From positions 1 to 64,000 of the forward strand of contig NZ_QJUM01000018.1 in the NCBI RefSeq assembly GCF_004327355.1: 64,000 nucleotides of DNA, given 5' to 3'. Under the pieces are notes generated by a model, which saw nothing but the letters and a program-made list of their open reading frames with translations, was not told the origin of the DNA and made no database searches. Shown here one piece after another: positions 8,142-16,570 of the stretch. Within the stretch, counting starts at the first letter, position 1, and each line of letters begins with the position of its first letter. The stretch is from Phytopseudomonas dryadis (GTDB lineage Bacteria; Pseudomonadota; Gammaproteobacteria; Pseudomonadales; Pseudomonadaceae). The position numbers and the translations under genes were made by a program.

Positions 8142-8837
8142 AAGGACGGTCAGGCCCAGGCCCGCCAGCAGCATCGACGCCTGGGCTCGGGAGATGATCG
8201 CGCCCTTGAACAGCTTGGCGTCGACCAGGCGCAGGCCGTCCAGGCTGGCCTCGCGCAGGTCGGCCTGGTCGAAGCGGGCATCGTTGACCCGGGCCAGGGA
8301 CAGGCTGCCGCCTTCGACGAAGACCGCCTTGCGGAAGTCGCAATGGCTCAGATCGGCCTCGGCGAAGTCCAGGTTGTGCAGTTCGCTCTTGTAGAACGAC
8401 AGGCCCGACAGGCAGGCGCTGCGCAGTACGCAGTCGTTGAAGGTGAGGCCCAGGGAAGCGCAGTCGACGAAATTGGCGCCGGTGAGCTTGCAGCCCTCGA
8501 ACGAGGCCTGGGCCAGCTTGCTGCGCTGCCATTTGCTGTTGTTGAGGTCGCAGCGCAGGAAGGTCGCGTCCACCAGCGTGGCCGAGACGAACAGCGCCTG
8601 CGCCGCGCGGCAGTTGAGCCACTGGCTGGCATCCAGCTTGGCGGCGGTGAGGTCGCTGCCGGCGAACAGGCAGCGTTCGAAGCGGGCGCCACGCAAGTCC
8701 AGGCGCGACAGGTCCCGAGCGCTGAAATCGACGCCGCTGAACGCCAGCGGCCCAGGCCGTGCCGCGATCAGTTCGGCCAGATCATGGCCCTCGAGGTCGT
8801 CCTGACCGATATGAAAATACTCACCTGCGCTGGGCAT
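8139..8837 (-). CDS. Pentapeptide-repeat protein of the Qnr/McbG type
   Basis: The product is 232 aa. From about residue 35 to 205 it follows the A(D/N)LXX five-residue rhythm (FSGVDFSARDLSRLDLRGAR, LTGANFVDCASLGL, LDFAEADLSHCDF), which folds as a right-handed quadrilateral helix mimicking DNA. It ends with QASMLLAGLGLTVL, close to the C-terminal QASLLMERLGI motif of Qnr proteins, which protect gyrase from quinolones. Length is near Qnr (about 218). The ATG at 8837 follows GGGAGGG. The stop codon lies in the palindromic element. Gyrase protection is inference. Confidence 0.8.
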   Translation of the reverse strand: MPSAGEYFHIGQDDLEGHDLAELIAARPGPLAFSGVDFSARDLSRLDLRGARFERCLFAGSDLTAAKLDASQWLNCRAAQALFVSATLVDATFLRCDLNNSKWQRSKLAQASFEGCKLTGANFVDCASLGLTFNDCVLRSACLSGLSFYKSELHNLDFAEADLSHCDFRKAVFVEGGSLSLARVNDARFDQADLREASLDGLRLVDAKLFKGAIISRAQASMLLAGLGLTVL

Positions 8838-9086
8838 GAACCCTCCCGAGTGATTGATTGAAGGCCGCGCCGCTGCCATCGGCTGAAGGCGCGGGCCAGG
8901 CCGCCAGACTTGCGCAGAACCGCCTTGCGGCAGGCGCTGGCAGGCAAAGCAGCGACGAGACTGCCAGCAAATGGCCCGGCTGTCTCGTCGTACTGAGCGG
9001 CCGGGGTGATTCGCCGTTCGCCGCCGAACCGGATCAGCGTGGATCGCTCGGTGAAAACGTTGCGCCGGCTATCGAGGTCATGCTGA

Positions 9087-9800
9087 TCAGGCGGCAAAGC
9101 CCCCGTCGATGGTCAGCGCTGCGCCGGTCACCAAGCCGGCTTCGGCACCGGCCAGCCAGGCGACCAGGCCGGCGATTTCGTCGCTGCGGGCGTGGCGCTG
9201 GATCGCCATGAAGCTGTGCATCAGCTCGTTCAGCGGGCCGTCTGCAGGGTTCATATCGGTATCCGTGGGGCCTGGCTGCACGACATTGACGGTGATCCCG
9301 CGTGGGCCGAAGTCACGCGCCAGGCCTTTGACCATGCCGGTCAGTGCGGCCTTGCTGGCCCCGTAGGCGGCCATGCCCGGCATCGGCGTGCGCTCGGCGT
9401 TGGTCGAACCGATGAAGATGATGCGGCCGCCTTCGGGCATCTGTCGCGCCGCGGCGATGGCGGCGTGGTAGGGCGCATGGATGTTGATGCGAAACAGCAG
9501 GTCGATGGCGTCGGCGTCCAGCTCGAGCGGATCGCCGGCGATGAATACGCCGGCATTGACCACCAGAATGTCGAGGGGGCCGAGGTTGGCGATCTCTGTA
9601 TCCAGTGCGCCGCGATCGGCGCTGTCCAGGTGCACGGCGTTGCTGGCGGTGGCCGTGGCCAACGCCTTCGCGCTTGCGCCCGAACTGGCATAGGTGAAGG
9701 TCACACGGGCGCCGTCGCTGGCGAAGCGGCGCACGATGGCCGCGCCGATCCCACGGCTGCCGCCGAGTACCAGAACCGATTTATTGCTTGAATCAGACAT
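9087..9800 (-). CDS. bdcA: BdcA-like short-chain dehydrogenase
   Basis: The product is 237 aa, a classical SDR. LVLGGSRGIGAAIVRRFASD is the Rossmann cofactor loop, LVVNAGVF is the NAG motif, IGSTNAERTP supplies the catalytic Ser, and YGASK has the Tyr and Lys. The overall pattern, including FRINIHAPYHAAIAAARQMP and ITVNVVQPGPTDTDMNP, closely follows E. coli BdcA, reported to bind c-di-GMP and promote biofilm dispersal. The neighbouring MFS gene and the divergent TetR gene fit a regulated detoxification unit. The biochemical role here is untested. Confidence 0.85.
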   Translation of the reverse strand: MSDSSNKSVLVLGGSRGIGAAIVRRFASDGARVTFTYASSGASAKALATATASNAVHLDSADRGALDTEIANLGPLDILVVNAGVFIAGDPLELDADAIDLLFRINIHAPYHAAIAAARQMPEGGRIIFIGSTNAERTPMPGMAAYGASKAALTGMVKGLARDFGPRGITVNVVQPGPTDTDMNPADGPLNELMHSFMAIQRHARSDEIAGLVAWLAGAEAGLVTGAALTIDGGFAA

Positions 9801-9844
9801 GGGCGTATCTCCTGCAGTGGAGCATGAGTGGGAAAAGGAGGCGG

Positions 9845-11050
9845 TCAGTGGCCGGCCAGCACTGCATCGCTGCGCCGCTGCCCGGACGGAAAGCCATGGC
9901 TGCTTGCCGTGGCGGCGATCCATAGACCGCTCAGCAGCAGGGCCAGCATTACCCAGGGGAACGAGCCGACGCCGAGCTGGCCAAGCAGCACGCCGCCCAG
10001 TAGGCCTGCGCCGGCAATGGCGCCGTTCCAGATGACGACGTTCATCGACAGCGCTACATCGGCGCCACGACCGGCGGCGTCGGCCAGTGCCGTTTGCAGC
10101 AGCGTGGCGGCGCCACCGAAGGTCAGTCCCCAGATGAATACGCCGCTGTACACCAGTAGCGCGGACTCGGCATGCAGGCCGAAAAGCAGCGCGACCAGGG
10201 CGAAGGTGGCGAGGCTGGCGAGCACCGCGCGGCGCAGGTGACGGTCGACCAGCCGGCCGGTTATCCCTATGCCTGCCAGAGCGGCGAGGCCGAAGGCCAG
10301 CAGAACCACATCGACCTGTGCGGCGAGCCCGGCGGGTGCCAGAAAGGGCGCGATGTAGGTGTAAAGGATGTTGTGGGCAAGCATCCAGGTCATCACCACG
10401 CCCAGAACGGGGCGTACCCCCGGGGTCAGGAACACCGCACGCAGTGGCAGGCGTTGCGCACCGCTCTGGCCGGGGTAGTCCGGTACTTTCGCCAGCACCC
10501 AGACGATCAATGCCATGCTGAGCACGGACATCAGGCCGAATGCCGTGCGCCAGCCCACCAGGCTGCCGAGCCAGGTGCCCAGTGGCACACCCAGCGAGAG
10601 GGCGATGGGTGTGCCGACCATGGCCAGCGCCAGGGCGCGGCCCTGCTGGTGCGGGGCGACCATGCGCCGGGCATAGCCGGCGAGCAGGCTCCAGGCGAGC
10701 CCGGCGGCTACGCCGGCGAAGAAGCGGGCGATCAGGGTCAGCACGTAACTCGACGAACAGGCCGTGATCGTGTTGAAGAGCAGGAAACCGACGATAGATA
10801 GCAGCAGTACGTTGCGCCGCCGCCAACCCTGGGTGGCGATGGTCAGAGGGATGGCGGTCAACAGCGAGCCCAGCGCATAGAGGGTGACCAGTTGACCTGC
10901 CAGTGCGGAGGACACGCCCAGGCTACGGCTGATCTCCGGCAGCAGGCCGGCGGGCAGGGTCTCGGTGACGATGCAGATGAAGCCGGTCATTGCCAGTGCA
11001 AGCAGCGCGGCGACCGGTAGCCGGTCGGGTTTCGGGGGAGTGGAAGGCAT
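9845..11050 (-). CDS. MFS transporter, DHA1-like drug/metabolite exporter
   Basis: The product is 401 aa with 12 predicted membrane segments. Near residue 35, ETLPAGLLPEISRSLGVS is typical of the AraJ/YdhP/NepI-like group, and the loop 2-3 region has TQGWRRRNVLLLS. RFFAGVAAGLAWSLLAGYA matches antiporter motif C-like packing. It sits 44 bp upstream of the SDR gene in the same direction and shares a divergent promoter region with a TetR gene, so the TetR protein probably represses both. The substrate is unknown. Confidence 0.88.
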   Translation of the reverse strand: MPSTPPKPDRLPVAALLALAMTGFICIVTETLPAGLLPEISRSLGVSSALAGQLVTLYALGSLLTAIPLTIATQGWRRRNVLLLSIVGFLLFNTITACSSSYVLTLIARFFAGVAAGLAWSLLAGYARRMVAPHQQGRALALAMVGTPIALSLGVPLGTWLGSLVGWRTAFGLMSVLSMALIVWVLAKVPDYPGQSGAQRLPLRAVFLTPGVRPVLGVVMTWMLAHNILYTYIAPFLAPAGLAAQVDVVLLAFGLAALAGIGITGRLVDRHLRRAVLASLATFALVALLFGLHAESALLVYSGVFIWGLTFGGAATLLQTALADAAGRGADVALSMNVVIWNGAIAGAGLLGGVLLGQLGVGSFPWVMLALLLSGLWIAATASSHGFPSGQRRSDAVLAGH

Positions 11051-11069
11051 GGCGGGTTCTGTGGATATA

Positions 11070-11138
11070 TATCGATTGGTATAAATGTAGGCGGATGGGA
11101 GTCCATGGTCAATGACTTTTGTATCGACTAGTATTTAT
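11070..11138. promoter_or_regulatory. Candidate TetR operators: two 17-bp direct repeats
   Basis: TATCGATTGGTATAAAT (11070-11086) and TATCGACTAGTATTTAT (11122-11138) match at 13 of 17 positions and start 52 bp apart, about five helical turns. The first lies just before the MFS start and the second just before the TetR start. This placement fits autorepression and repression of the pump. Confidence 0.5.
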
Positions 11139-11159
11139 ATGATCACCAGGAGGATGGAT

Positions 11160-11771
11160 ATGGCACAGATGGGGCGCCCACGCACATTCGACCGCGATGC
11201 GGCCGTCGTCCAGGCCATGCACCTGTTCTGGGAGCATGGCTATGAATCCACATCGCTGAGTCAGCTCAAGGCCGGTATCGGTGGCGGTATTTCCGCGCCC
11301 AGTTTCTATGCGGCTTTCGGTTCCAAGGAGGCACTCTTCAAGGAAGCGCTGCAGCACTACCTGAACACCTATGGGCGGGTCACCGAAAGCCTGTTCGACA
11401 CCGCGCTGCCACCACGTGACGCCATCGAGCTGGCCTTGCGGCGATCCGCCAGGATGCAGTGCGAGGCAGGGCACCCGCGGGGCTGCATGGTCGCGCTCGG
11501 GGTGATCGGCGTGTGCTCGCCGGAGCGGGCGCAGGGCCCGACGCCGCTGAGCGAGGTCAGAAGCCGTACCCGAGCCGCTATCCAGGCCTGCATCGAGCGC
11601 GGACTCGCCGCCGGCGAACTGGCGGGCACGACCGATGTGCGAGCCCTCACCTCGGTGTTCGACAGCTTTCTGCTCGGCCTTTCCACCCTGGCCCGGGATG
11701 GTGTCGAGCATGCGGCACTGGATGCGGCGGTGGGGCAGGTCATGGGGGTGTGGGACAGCTGCCGCCAATAG
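11160..11771 (+). CDS. TetR/AcrR-family repressor
   Basis: The product is 203 aa. The N-terminus MGRPRTFDRDAAVVQAM, the helix-turn-helix with the LFWEHGYESTSLSQLKAGIG pattern and APSFYAAFGSKEALFKEAL are typical TetR. The C-terminal helical domain includes a CEAGHPRGCMV segment found in BdcR-like regulators. The ATG at 11160 is chosen because AGGAGG ends six bases before it. Upstream ATGs at 11112 and 11154 lack that spacing. It diverges from the MFS-SDR pair and probably represses it in response to a small electrophilic or toxic ligand. Confidence 0.88.
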   Translation: MAQMGRPRTFDRDAAVVQAMHLFWEHGYESTSLSQLKAGIGGGISAPSFYAAFGSKEALFKEALQHYLNTYGRVTESLFDTALPPRDAIELALRRSARMQCEAGHPRGCMVALGVIGVCSPERAQGPTPLSEVRSRTRAAIQACIERGLAAGELAGTTDVRALTSVFDSFLLGLSTLARDGVEHAALDAAVGQVMGVWDSCRQ

Positions 11772-11834
11772 GCCGCGGCGTTGACGATATCTGCGAACAG
11801 GACGACCGCCGTGACCTGCGCGGGCTGGGCGGGT

Positions 11835-12509
11835 TCATCGGTGCGGTCGCGAGGGTGACGACGTCATCATCGCCAGGAGCGCGTCGAGCGCCTGGGGCAG
11901 TTGCACGAAACCATCCGAGGCGAGGAAATGGCCGCCCTGTTCCAGGGTCACCAGCTTGGCGTCCAGCTTGTCCGCCAGGCGTGCGCTCAGCGGATAGGGC
12001 ACGATGGGGTCGTCTTGGGCGGCGATCACGCTGCGCTTGCCGATCCGGCCACGCAGGGCGGCGAAGTCCAGCGGGCGGCTGGTGAAGGCGTCGAGCTGCG
12101 GCAGCGCCGGCAGGGCTTCGGCGAAGCCTGACACCAGCACCGCGCCGCCGACCCGGCTGCCGCCCGGCTGACGCTGCAGGTGATCGAGCAGGGCGATGCA
12201 GCCCAGGCTGTGGGTGACGAAGTAGCTGTCGCCATCGTGACGGTCGATGGCCGTGTCCAGGTAATCGGCCCAGCCCTGTACCGAGGGGCGTTGGGAATCG
12301 GGTAGCGCCAGCACCCGCGCCTCGATGCCGCGCTGTTCCAGTTGTTCGCTCAGCCAGGCGAACCAGTGGTCGCTCGGCGCGGCGCCATAGCCGTGAACGA
12401 TATAGACGATGGGGGCAGGCGCGCGTTCGGCGGCCATGGCGGAGGGCAGTGGCCACAGCGACTGGATGTACAGGCAGAGCAGGGTAGCGGCAAGCAGACG
12501 GCGGATCAT
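11835..12509 (-). CDS. Exported alpha/beta hydrolase (RBBP9/YdeN family)
   Basis: The product is 224 aa. A signal peptide (residues 1 to about 24, ending PSAMA) precedes a small serine hydrolase: VYIVHGYGAAPSDHWF near the oxyanion hole, nucleophile Ser in VTHSLGCIALL, Asp in AAQDDPIVPY and His in QGGHFLASDG. YdeN/RBBP9 proteins are usually cytosolic and lack a leader, so periplasmic location is unusual. The ATG at 12509 starts the leader. The substrate is unknown. Confidence 0.8.
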   Translation of the reverse strand: MIRRLLAATLLCLYIQSLWPLPSAMAAERAPAPIVYIVHGYGAAPSDHWFAWLSEQLEQRGIEARVLALPDSQRPSVQGWADYLDTAIDRHDGDSYFVTHSLGCIALLDHLQRQPGGSRVGGAVLVSGFAEALPALPQLDAFTSRPLDFAALRGRIGKRSVIAAQDDPIVPYPLSARLADKLDAKLVTLEQGGHFLASDGFVQLPQALDALLAMMTSSPSRPHR

Positions 12510-12556
12510 GGTATGCAGAGTTCCCTCGTGCTCATCGCCGAGCAGTAATCGGCATC

Positions 12557-12594
12557 GCAAGCTCGTATCGGTGTGTACGAGGAGACGAGCTTGC
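12557..12594. repeat. Inverted repeat, likely terminator for the leftward HTH locus
   Basis: GCAAGCTCGT (12557-12566) and its exact complement ACGAGCTTGC (12585-12594) flank an 18-base loop, just beyond the 3' end of the interrupted HTH gene. It resembles the GAGCAAGCTCG dispersed repeat found in pseudomonads. No long T run follows, so termination is uncertain. Confidence 0.5.
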
Positions 12595-12610
12595 TCCTAT
12601 GGATAAATGG

Positions 12611-13459
12611 CTAGGTGGAGCGAAGAAGCCGACCGAGCTTCTGCGCTGTGTTCCCTTCCTGGAGCGGCGTGTAGATGACGAGCTTCAACTCGGAGTGATC
12701 GAGCACGGCAAGCCTCGTGTACTCGAACACCATGCGCCCCACCATGGGCTGGTCGATGCGTTTGCATCCGGCCACGGCACTCGACACGTCGTGCCTGGGC
12801 CACCAGTCCCGAAATTGAGGGCTCAGCGCATTCAGCAGCGTGATCAGGCGCTCGAAATCGGGATCGCCGGCGAAACGCACGCTATCTGCGCGGAAATTGG
12901 CGAGTGCGATCGGCGCCAGGATCTCCCAGTCCACCACCTTGCGGCGGTGATCGGGATTGGCGAACACCATGTGCATGATGTTGCGCTCGTCGCCCGACAG
13001 CTGGCCGTAATCGCCGAACACCGCCGCAGCCGCGTGGTTCCAGGCGAGGATGTCCCAGCGACGCCCCAGCACGTAGGCCGGCTGTCCGGCCATGCTCTCC
13101 AGCATGCGCCGCAGCGCCTCGGGAACGGCCTCCGGGCCGCAAGGGCGCAGGCCCGGCGGGGGACGATCACTGAGCTGGAAAAGATGCCGTTGCTCGTCGG
13201 CATCGAGCCTCAAGGCACGGGCGATCGCCGACAGCACTTCGGCGGAAGGACGCACCTCGCGTGCTTGTTCCAGCCAGGTGTACCAAGTCGTGCCAACGCC
13301 TGCGAGCAAGGCGACTTCTTCGCGGCGCAGGCCGGGTGTGCGACGCCGCCGCCCCTAGGGAAGCCCGACGTTCTCCGGCGACAGGCGTTCCCGTCGGCTA
13401 CGGAGAAAGTCGGCCAACTCGCGGCGCCGCATCTCTTCGCTCGTCACTTTGGCATCCAT
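12611..13459 (-). pseudogene. HTH regulator with MmyB-like ligand domain, broken by an in-frame amber codon
   Basis: Reading leftward from the ATG at 13459, the frame encodes an XRE-type start (RRRELADFLRSRRERLSPE then NVGLP), meets TAG at 13355-13357 after about 34 residues, then continues in the same frame with GRRRRTPGLRREEVALLAGV and the full MmyB-like domain to 12611. The usual family sequence runs through this point, so a single sense-to-stop change is likely. The ATG at 13459 is in frame with the rest. The protein may be dead, or a short form may start downstream at TTG 13309, lacking part of the HTH. It diverges from the SDR gene it would be expected to control. Confidence 0.75.
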
Positions 13460-13474
13460 GGATTCATCGTAGCA

Positions 13475-13484
13475 GTATCGATAC
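13475..13484. promoter_or_regulatory. Perfect 10-bp palindrome between HTH locus and SDR
   Basis: GTATCGATAC lies 16 bp upstream of the HTH start in the 131-bp divergent gap. It is a reasonable operator for the HTH protein but is short enough to occur by chance. Confidence 0.3.
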
Positions 13485-13590
13485 CGGAATAAAGCCAGTC
13501 CTGTTTACGGTTGCAGGTCAATGCCAAAGTTCCGCCAGCACCGTGGAAAACCCCGCTATCGTCAACCTTCCCGTTAAGGAGCGCTCGAAG

Positions 13591-14571
13591 ATGCCCGAGA
13601 AACCCACACTGGCACCAGGCCCCCTCCGGGCGATCCCGTTCCTGGACTCCGGCGCAGAGGAACGCCGGCAGTTCCTCAAGCTCCTCTCGCTCGCGGCCGG
13701 CACTGCCTTGTTGTCCCCGGCGTTCGCGTCAACCGGCGCTCGGGCGGGCGGGGGCAACGCCGGCGGCAAGCGAAACATCCTGATCACCGGGGCCACGGAT
13801 GGTCTCGGCCGCCGCCTCGCCGAGCGCCTGGCGGCACCGGGAGTGACGATCCTCGTGCATGGCCGGGATCAGGCACGGGCGCAGGAGGTGCTGACCAGCA
13901 TCCGCGATGCAGGCGGGACAGGACAGTTCTACCGGGCCGATTTTTCTTCACTCGCCGCAGTAGCCGAACTCGCCGAGGCGGTCTCGCAGGATCACCAACG
14001 TCTCGACGTGCTGGTGAACAATGCCGGGATCTATACCGGCAAGCCAGGCGAAGGCCGCCGGCTCAGCCAGGACGGCCACGAATTGTGCTTTGCCGTCAAT
14101 TATCTCGCGCCTTTCGCCCTGACTCGCCGTCTGCAGCCCTTGCTGAGGTCGAGCAGCCCCGCCCGGATCGTCAATGTCGCTTCGGCCGGCCAGAACGCGA
14201 TCGACTTCAACGATGTCATGCTGGCCCGCGACTACAACGCCCAGCGTGCCTACGGGCAGAGCAAGCTCGCGCTGATCATGTTCACGATCGATCTGGCGCA
14301 GGAATTACGGGGTTCAGGCGTTACGGCGAATTCGCTTCATCCGGCGAACTATATGGATACGGCCATGGTGCGTGAGTCGGGGATCAGGCCCTGGAGTAGC
14401 GTCGATGAAGGGGCGGATGCGCTGCTTCAGCTCATCAACGCGCCCGAGCTGGCGGATCGCACGGGTCTCTATTTCAGTGGCCGGCGCGAAGCCCGGGCCA
14501 ATGCGCAAGCCTATGACGAGCAGGCCCGGGCCCGACTGCGTGCGCTCAGCATCCAGCTCACGCATCCATGA
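13591..14571 (+). CDS. Short-chain dehydrogenase with a Tat-like leader
   Basis: The product is 326 aa. Residues 20-50 read EERRQFLKLLSLAAGTALLS and then SPAFAS, a twin-arginine motif, hydrophobic stretch and Ala-x-Ala site. The SDR core follows: ITGATDGLGRRLAERL (cofactor loop), LVNNAGIY, catalytic region VNVASAGQ and YGQSKLA, with NSLHPANYMDT after it. The start at 13591 follows AAGGAG. The fold resembles retinol dehydrogenase/WW-oxidoreductase-like SDRs. Tat export would carry a cofactor-loaded enzyme to the periplasm. It diverges from the interrupted HTH regulator. Confidence 0.82.
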   Translation: MPEKPTLAPGPLRAIPFLDSGAEERRQFLKLLSLAAGTALLSPAFASTGARAGGGNAGGKRNILITGATDGLGRRLAERLAAPGVTILVHGRDQARAQEVLTSIRDAGGTGQFYRADFSSLAAVAELAEAVSQDHQRLDVLVNNAGIYTGKPGEGRRLSQDGHELCFAVNYLAPFALTRRLQPLLRSSSPARIVNVASAGQNAIDFNDVMLARDYNAQRAYGQSKLALIMFTIDLAQELRGSGVTANSLHPANYMDTAMVRESGIRPWSSVDEGADALLQLINAPELADRTGLYFSGRREARANAQAYDEQARARLRALSIQLTHP

Positions 14572-14924
14572 TCGGCCCATGCCCGGGTGCTGCGCCCGGG
14601 GGGGATGCCGTCGATCGTAAAGCCCGGCACAATCGGTAATGCCGGTCAGTTAAGCATTTGGCCCGCAAAACGGCGGTTTGCCCTGGCCCTGTAGGAGCCG
14701 CGACCTCGCGGCGAATCGTGGCCATATCGCGATTTCTGCAGCATGGCCACCCTCGCATCGCGCCGAGGTCGACGCTCCTACACGGGCGGCGATTTGCCAC
14801 TCTTGCTCCTACAAAAACCTTATCTGATCAGCATTACGGCACAATCGGGGCCTGCCAGATACGGCAGCTGTCGAGCGTCTTCGTCGAGCAGGCCGAGGCA
14901 TGCGCCGTGGCGGTGCTGGTGGAC
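14572..14924. other. Gene-free 353-bp gap between convergent SDR and thiolase genes
   Basis: It contains the 91-bp palindromic repeat at 14691-14781 and a trailing half copy to about 14813. Apart from these I see no ORF with a ribosome binding site and no clear terminator. Confidence 0.6.
14691..14781. repeat. Dispersed 91-bp palindromic repeat (GTAGGAGC family), copy 1
   Basis: Arms begin GTAGGAGCCGCGACCTCGCG and end CGAGGTCGACGCTCCTAC, with GTGGCCAT / ATGGCCAC flanking a GCGATTTCTGCAGC centre. The same family recurs near 25.7, 28.9, 41.6-42.1, 49.8-50.1 and 58.5 kb. Confidence 0.85.
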
Positions 14925-16106
14925 TCAGTCGCGCTCGAGCAGCAGCGCCACGCCCTGGCCGCCACCGATGCACAGGGTGGCCAGGCCCTTGCTGGCGTCG
15001 CGCTTGAGCATTTCGTGCAGCAGGGTCACCAGCACCCGGCAGCCTGATGCGCCGATGGGGTGGCCGAGGGCGATGGCGCCGCCGTTGACGTTGACCCGGG
15101 CGGCGTCCCAGCCCAGTTCCTGGCCGACCGCCAGGGCCTGGGCGGCGAAGGCTTCGTTGGCCTCGATCAGGTCGAGCTGGTCCAGCGACCAGCCGGCCTT
15201 GTCCAGGCAGCGGCGGGTCGCCGACACCGGGCCGATGCCCATGACCGCCGGGTCCACGCCGGCGTTGGCGTAGGCCTTGATCCGCGCCAGCACCGGCAGA
15301 CCGAGGGCGGCGGCCTTGGCGGCGCTCATCAGCAGCACCGCGGCGGCGCCATCGTTCAGGCTCGAGGCGTTGCCGGCGGTGACGCTGCCGTCCTTCTTGA
15401 AGGCCGCATTCAGCTTGCCCAGGGATTCGGCGCTGGTTCCGGCGCGGGGCTGCTCGTCGGTGGCGAAGGCGAGCGCGTCGCCCTTGCGCTGGGGAATCAG
15501 GATGGGGGTGATCTCGTCCTGGAAACGACCCGCTTCGATGGCGGCCACGGCCTTCTGCTGCGAGGTGGCGGCGAAGGCGTCCTGGGCTTCGCGGCTGATG
15601 GCGTATCGGTCCGCCAGGTTCTCGGCGGTGATGCCCATGTGGTAGTCGTTGAAGGCGTCCCACAGGCCGTCGCTGATCATGCTGTCGAGCAGTTGGCCGT
15701 GGCCCATGCGCAAGCCGGTACGCGCCTTGGGCAGTACATAGGGCGCCAGGCTCATGTTCTCCATACCGCCGGCGATGACCAGTTCGGCGTCGCCGCAGCG
15801 GATCGCCTGGGCGGCCAGATGTACCGCCTTGAGTCCGGAACCGCAGACCTTGTTCAGGGTCAGCGCCGGCACGGCGTGGGGCAGGCCGGCGCCGATCGCC
15901 GCCTGGCGGGCGGTGTTCTGCCCGGCACCGGCGGTAAGTACGTGGCCGAGGATCACTTCGTCGACCTGATTGCCATCCAGGCCGGTCTGCTCGAGCAGGC
16001 GGCGGATCACCGCGGCGCCCAGTTCGGTGGCGGGAACGCCGGCCAGCGCACCCTGGAAGCTGCCGATGGCGGTGCGGGTGGCGGCGACGATAACGACATC
16101 TTGCAT
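14925..16106 (-). CDS. atoB: Acetyl-CoA C-acetyltransferase (thiolase II)
   Basis: The product is 393 aa, the family length. The acyl-carrying Cys88 lies in [13 protein letters not shown], His349 in [14 protein letters not shown] and the base Cys379 in [10 protein letters not shown]. It condenses two acetyl-CoA or cleaves acetoacetyl-CoA. The ATG at 16106 follows GGAGAAC. Acetoacetate made by MvaB could, once activated, be split by this type of enzyme, although the genes are 11 kb apart and read in opposite directions. Upstream, where an acetoacetate CoA-transferase gene is often found, only a degraded stretch remains. Confidence 0.93.
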   Translation of the reverse strand: MQDVVIVAATRTAIGSFQGALAGVPATELGAAVIRRLLEQTGLDGNQVDEVILGHVLTAGAGQNTARQAAIGAGLPHAVPALTLNKVCGSGLKAVHLAAQAIRCGDAELVIAGGMENMSLAPYVLPKARTGLRMGHGQLLDSMISDGLWDAFNDYHMGITAENLADRYAISREAQDAFAATSQQKAVAAIEAGRFQDEITPILIPQRKGDALAFATDEQPRAGTSAESLGKLNAAFKKDGSVTAGNASSLNDGAAAVLLMSAAKAAALGLPVLARIKAYANAGVDPAVMGIGPVSATRRCLDKAGWSLDQLDLIEANEAFAAQALAVGQELGWDAARVNVNGGAIALGHPIGASGCRVLVTLLHEMLKRDASKGLATLCIGGGQGVALLLERD

Positions 16107-16169
16107 GGGGGTTCTCCTGGCCGTGACAGTGTCGGCCCTGTTGTTCTTGTCATGGTTCGCGCCGCGCAG

Positions 16170-16400
16170 GCGGTGGCCCGGTCTGCGCTGTACAGGAACT
16201 CGGACGGTCATTTCCCGTGCGTCGGGCGAGATGACCAACTGGCGATCCTGGCGGCGATTGCCTCGATGCTGACGCCGGGCGCGTACTCATGCAAGACAAA
16301 GCTGCCGTTTCGCGGGTCAGGCCGCCCAGGTCGGCGAGCACCTGGCGGATGCAGGCGCAAGCGTTGCAACGCTCGAGCCTCGCCGAAGGCACGACCACGC
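16170..16400 (-). pseudogene. Possible relic of a CoA-transferase beta subunit
   Basis: Reading leftward, pieces in different frames line up as one protein: QVLADLGGL, then [19 protein letters not shown], then [13 protein letters not shown]. The order and wording resemble the C-terminus of class I CoA-transferase beta subunits. At least two frame changes are needed and no intact ORF spans the region. It lies directly upstream of the thiolase gene, the usual place for such a subunit. The similarity is from memory of the family and is weak evidence. Confidence 0.35.
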
Positions 16401-16570
16401 AGGGTGGAAGGCGCTTTTCCCTGCCACCGGCAAGCGTTTCGTCTCCGCGCCAACCGGCATGGGCCGTGAGACCCTGGGCATCGGCCGCCGGACAGAATCT
16501 CCCGAGTCGCCAAACCGGGTGGGCGTAGCTGCTAGAATGCGCGGCTTTGATCGTTTGTCCGGGATCGTCA

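Noticed and set aside
9087..10826. Fusion of the SDR gene with the MFS region (579-codon minus frame)
   Set aside because: The SDR has its own ATG at 9800; the upstream part is out of frame with the MFS gene and is a shadow.
16208..16513. Independent 101-residue gene upstream of the thiolase
   Set aside because: No ribosome binding site, Arg/Pro-rich start typical of a shadow frame, and only its last third resembles a known protein, so it is treated as a relic.
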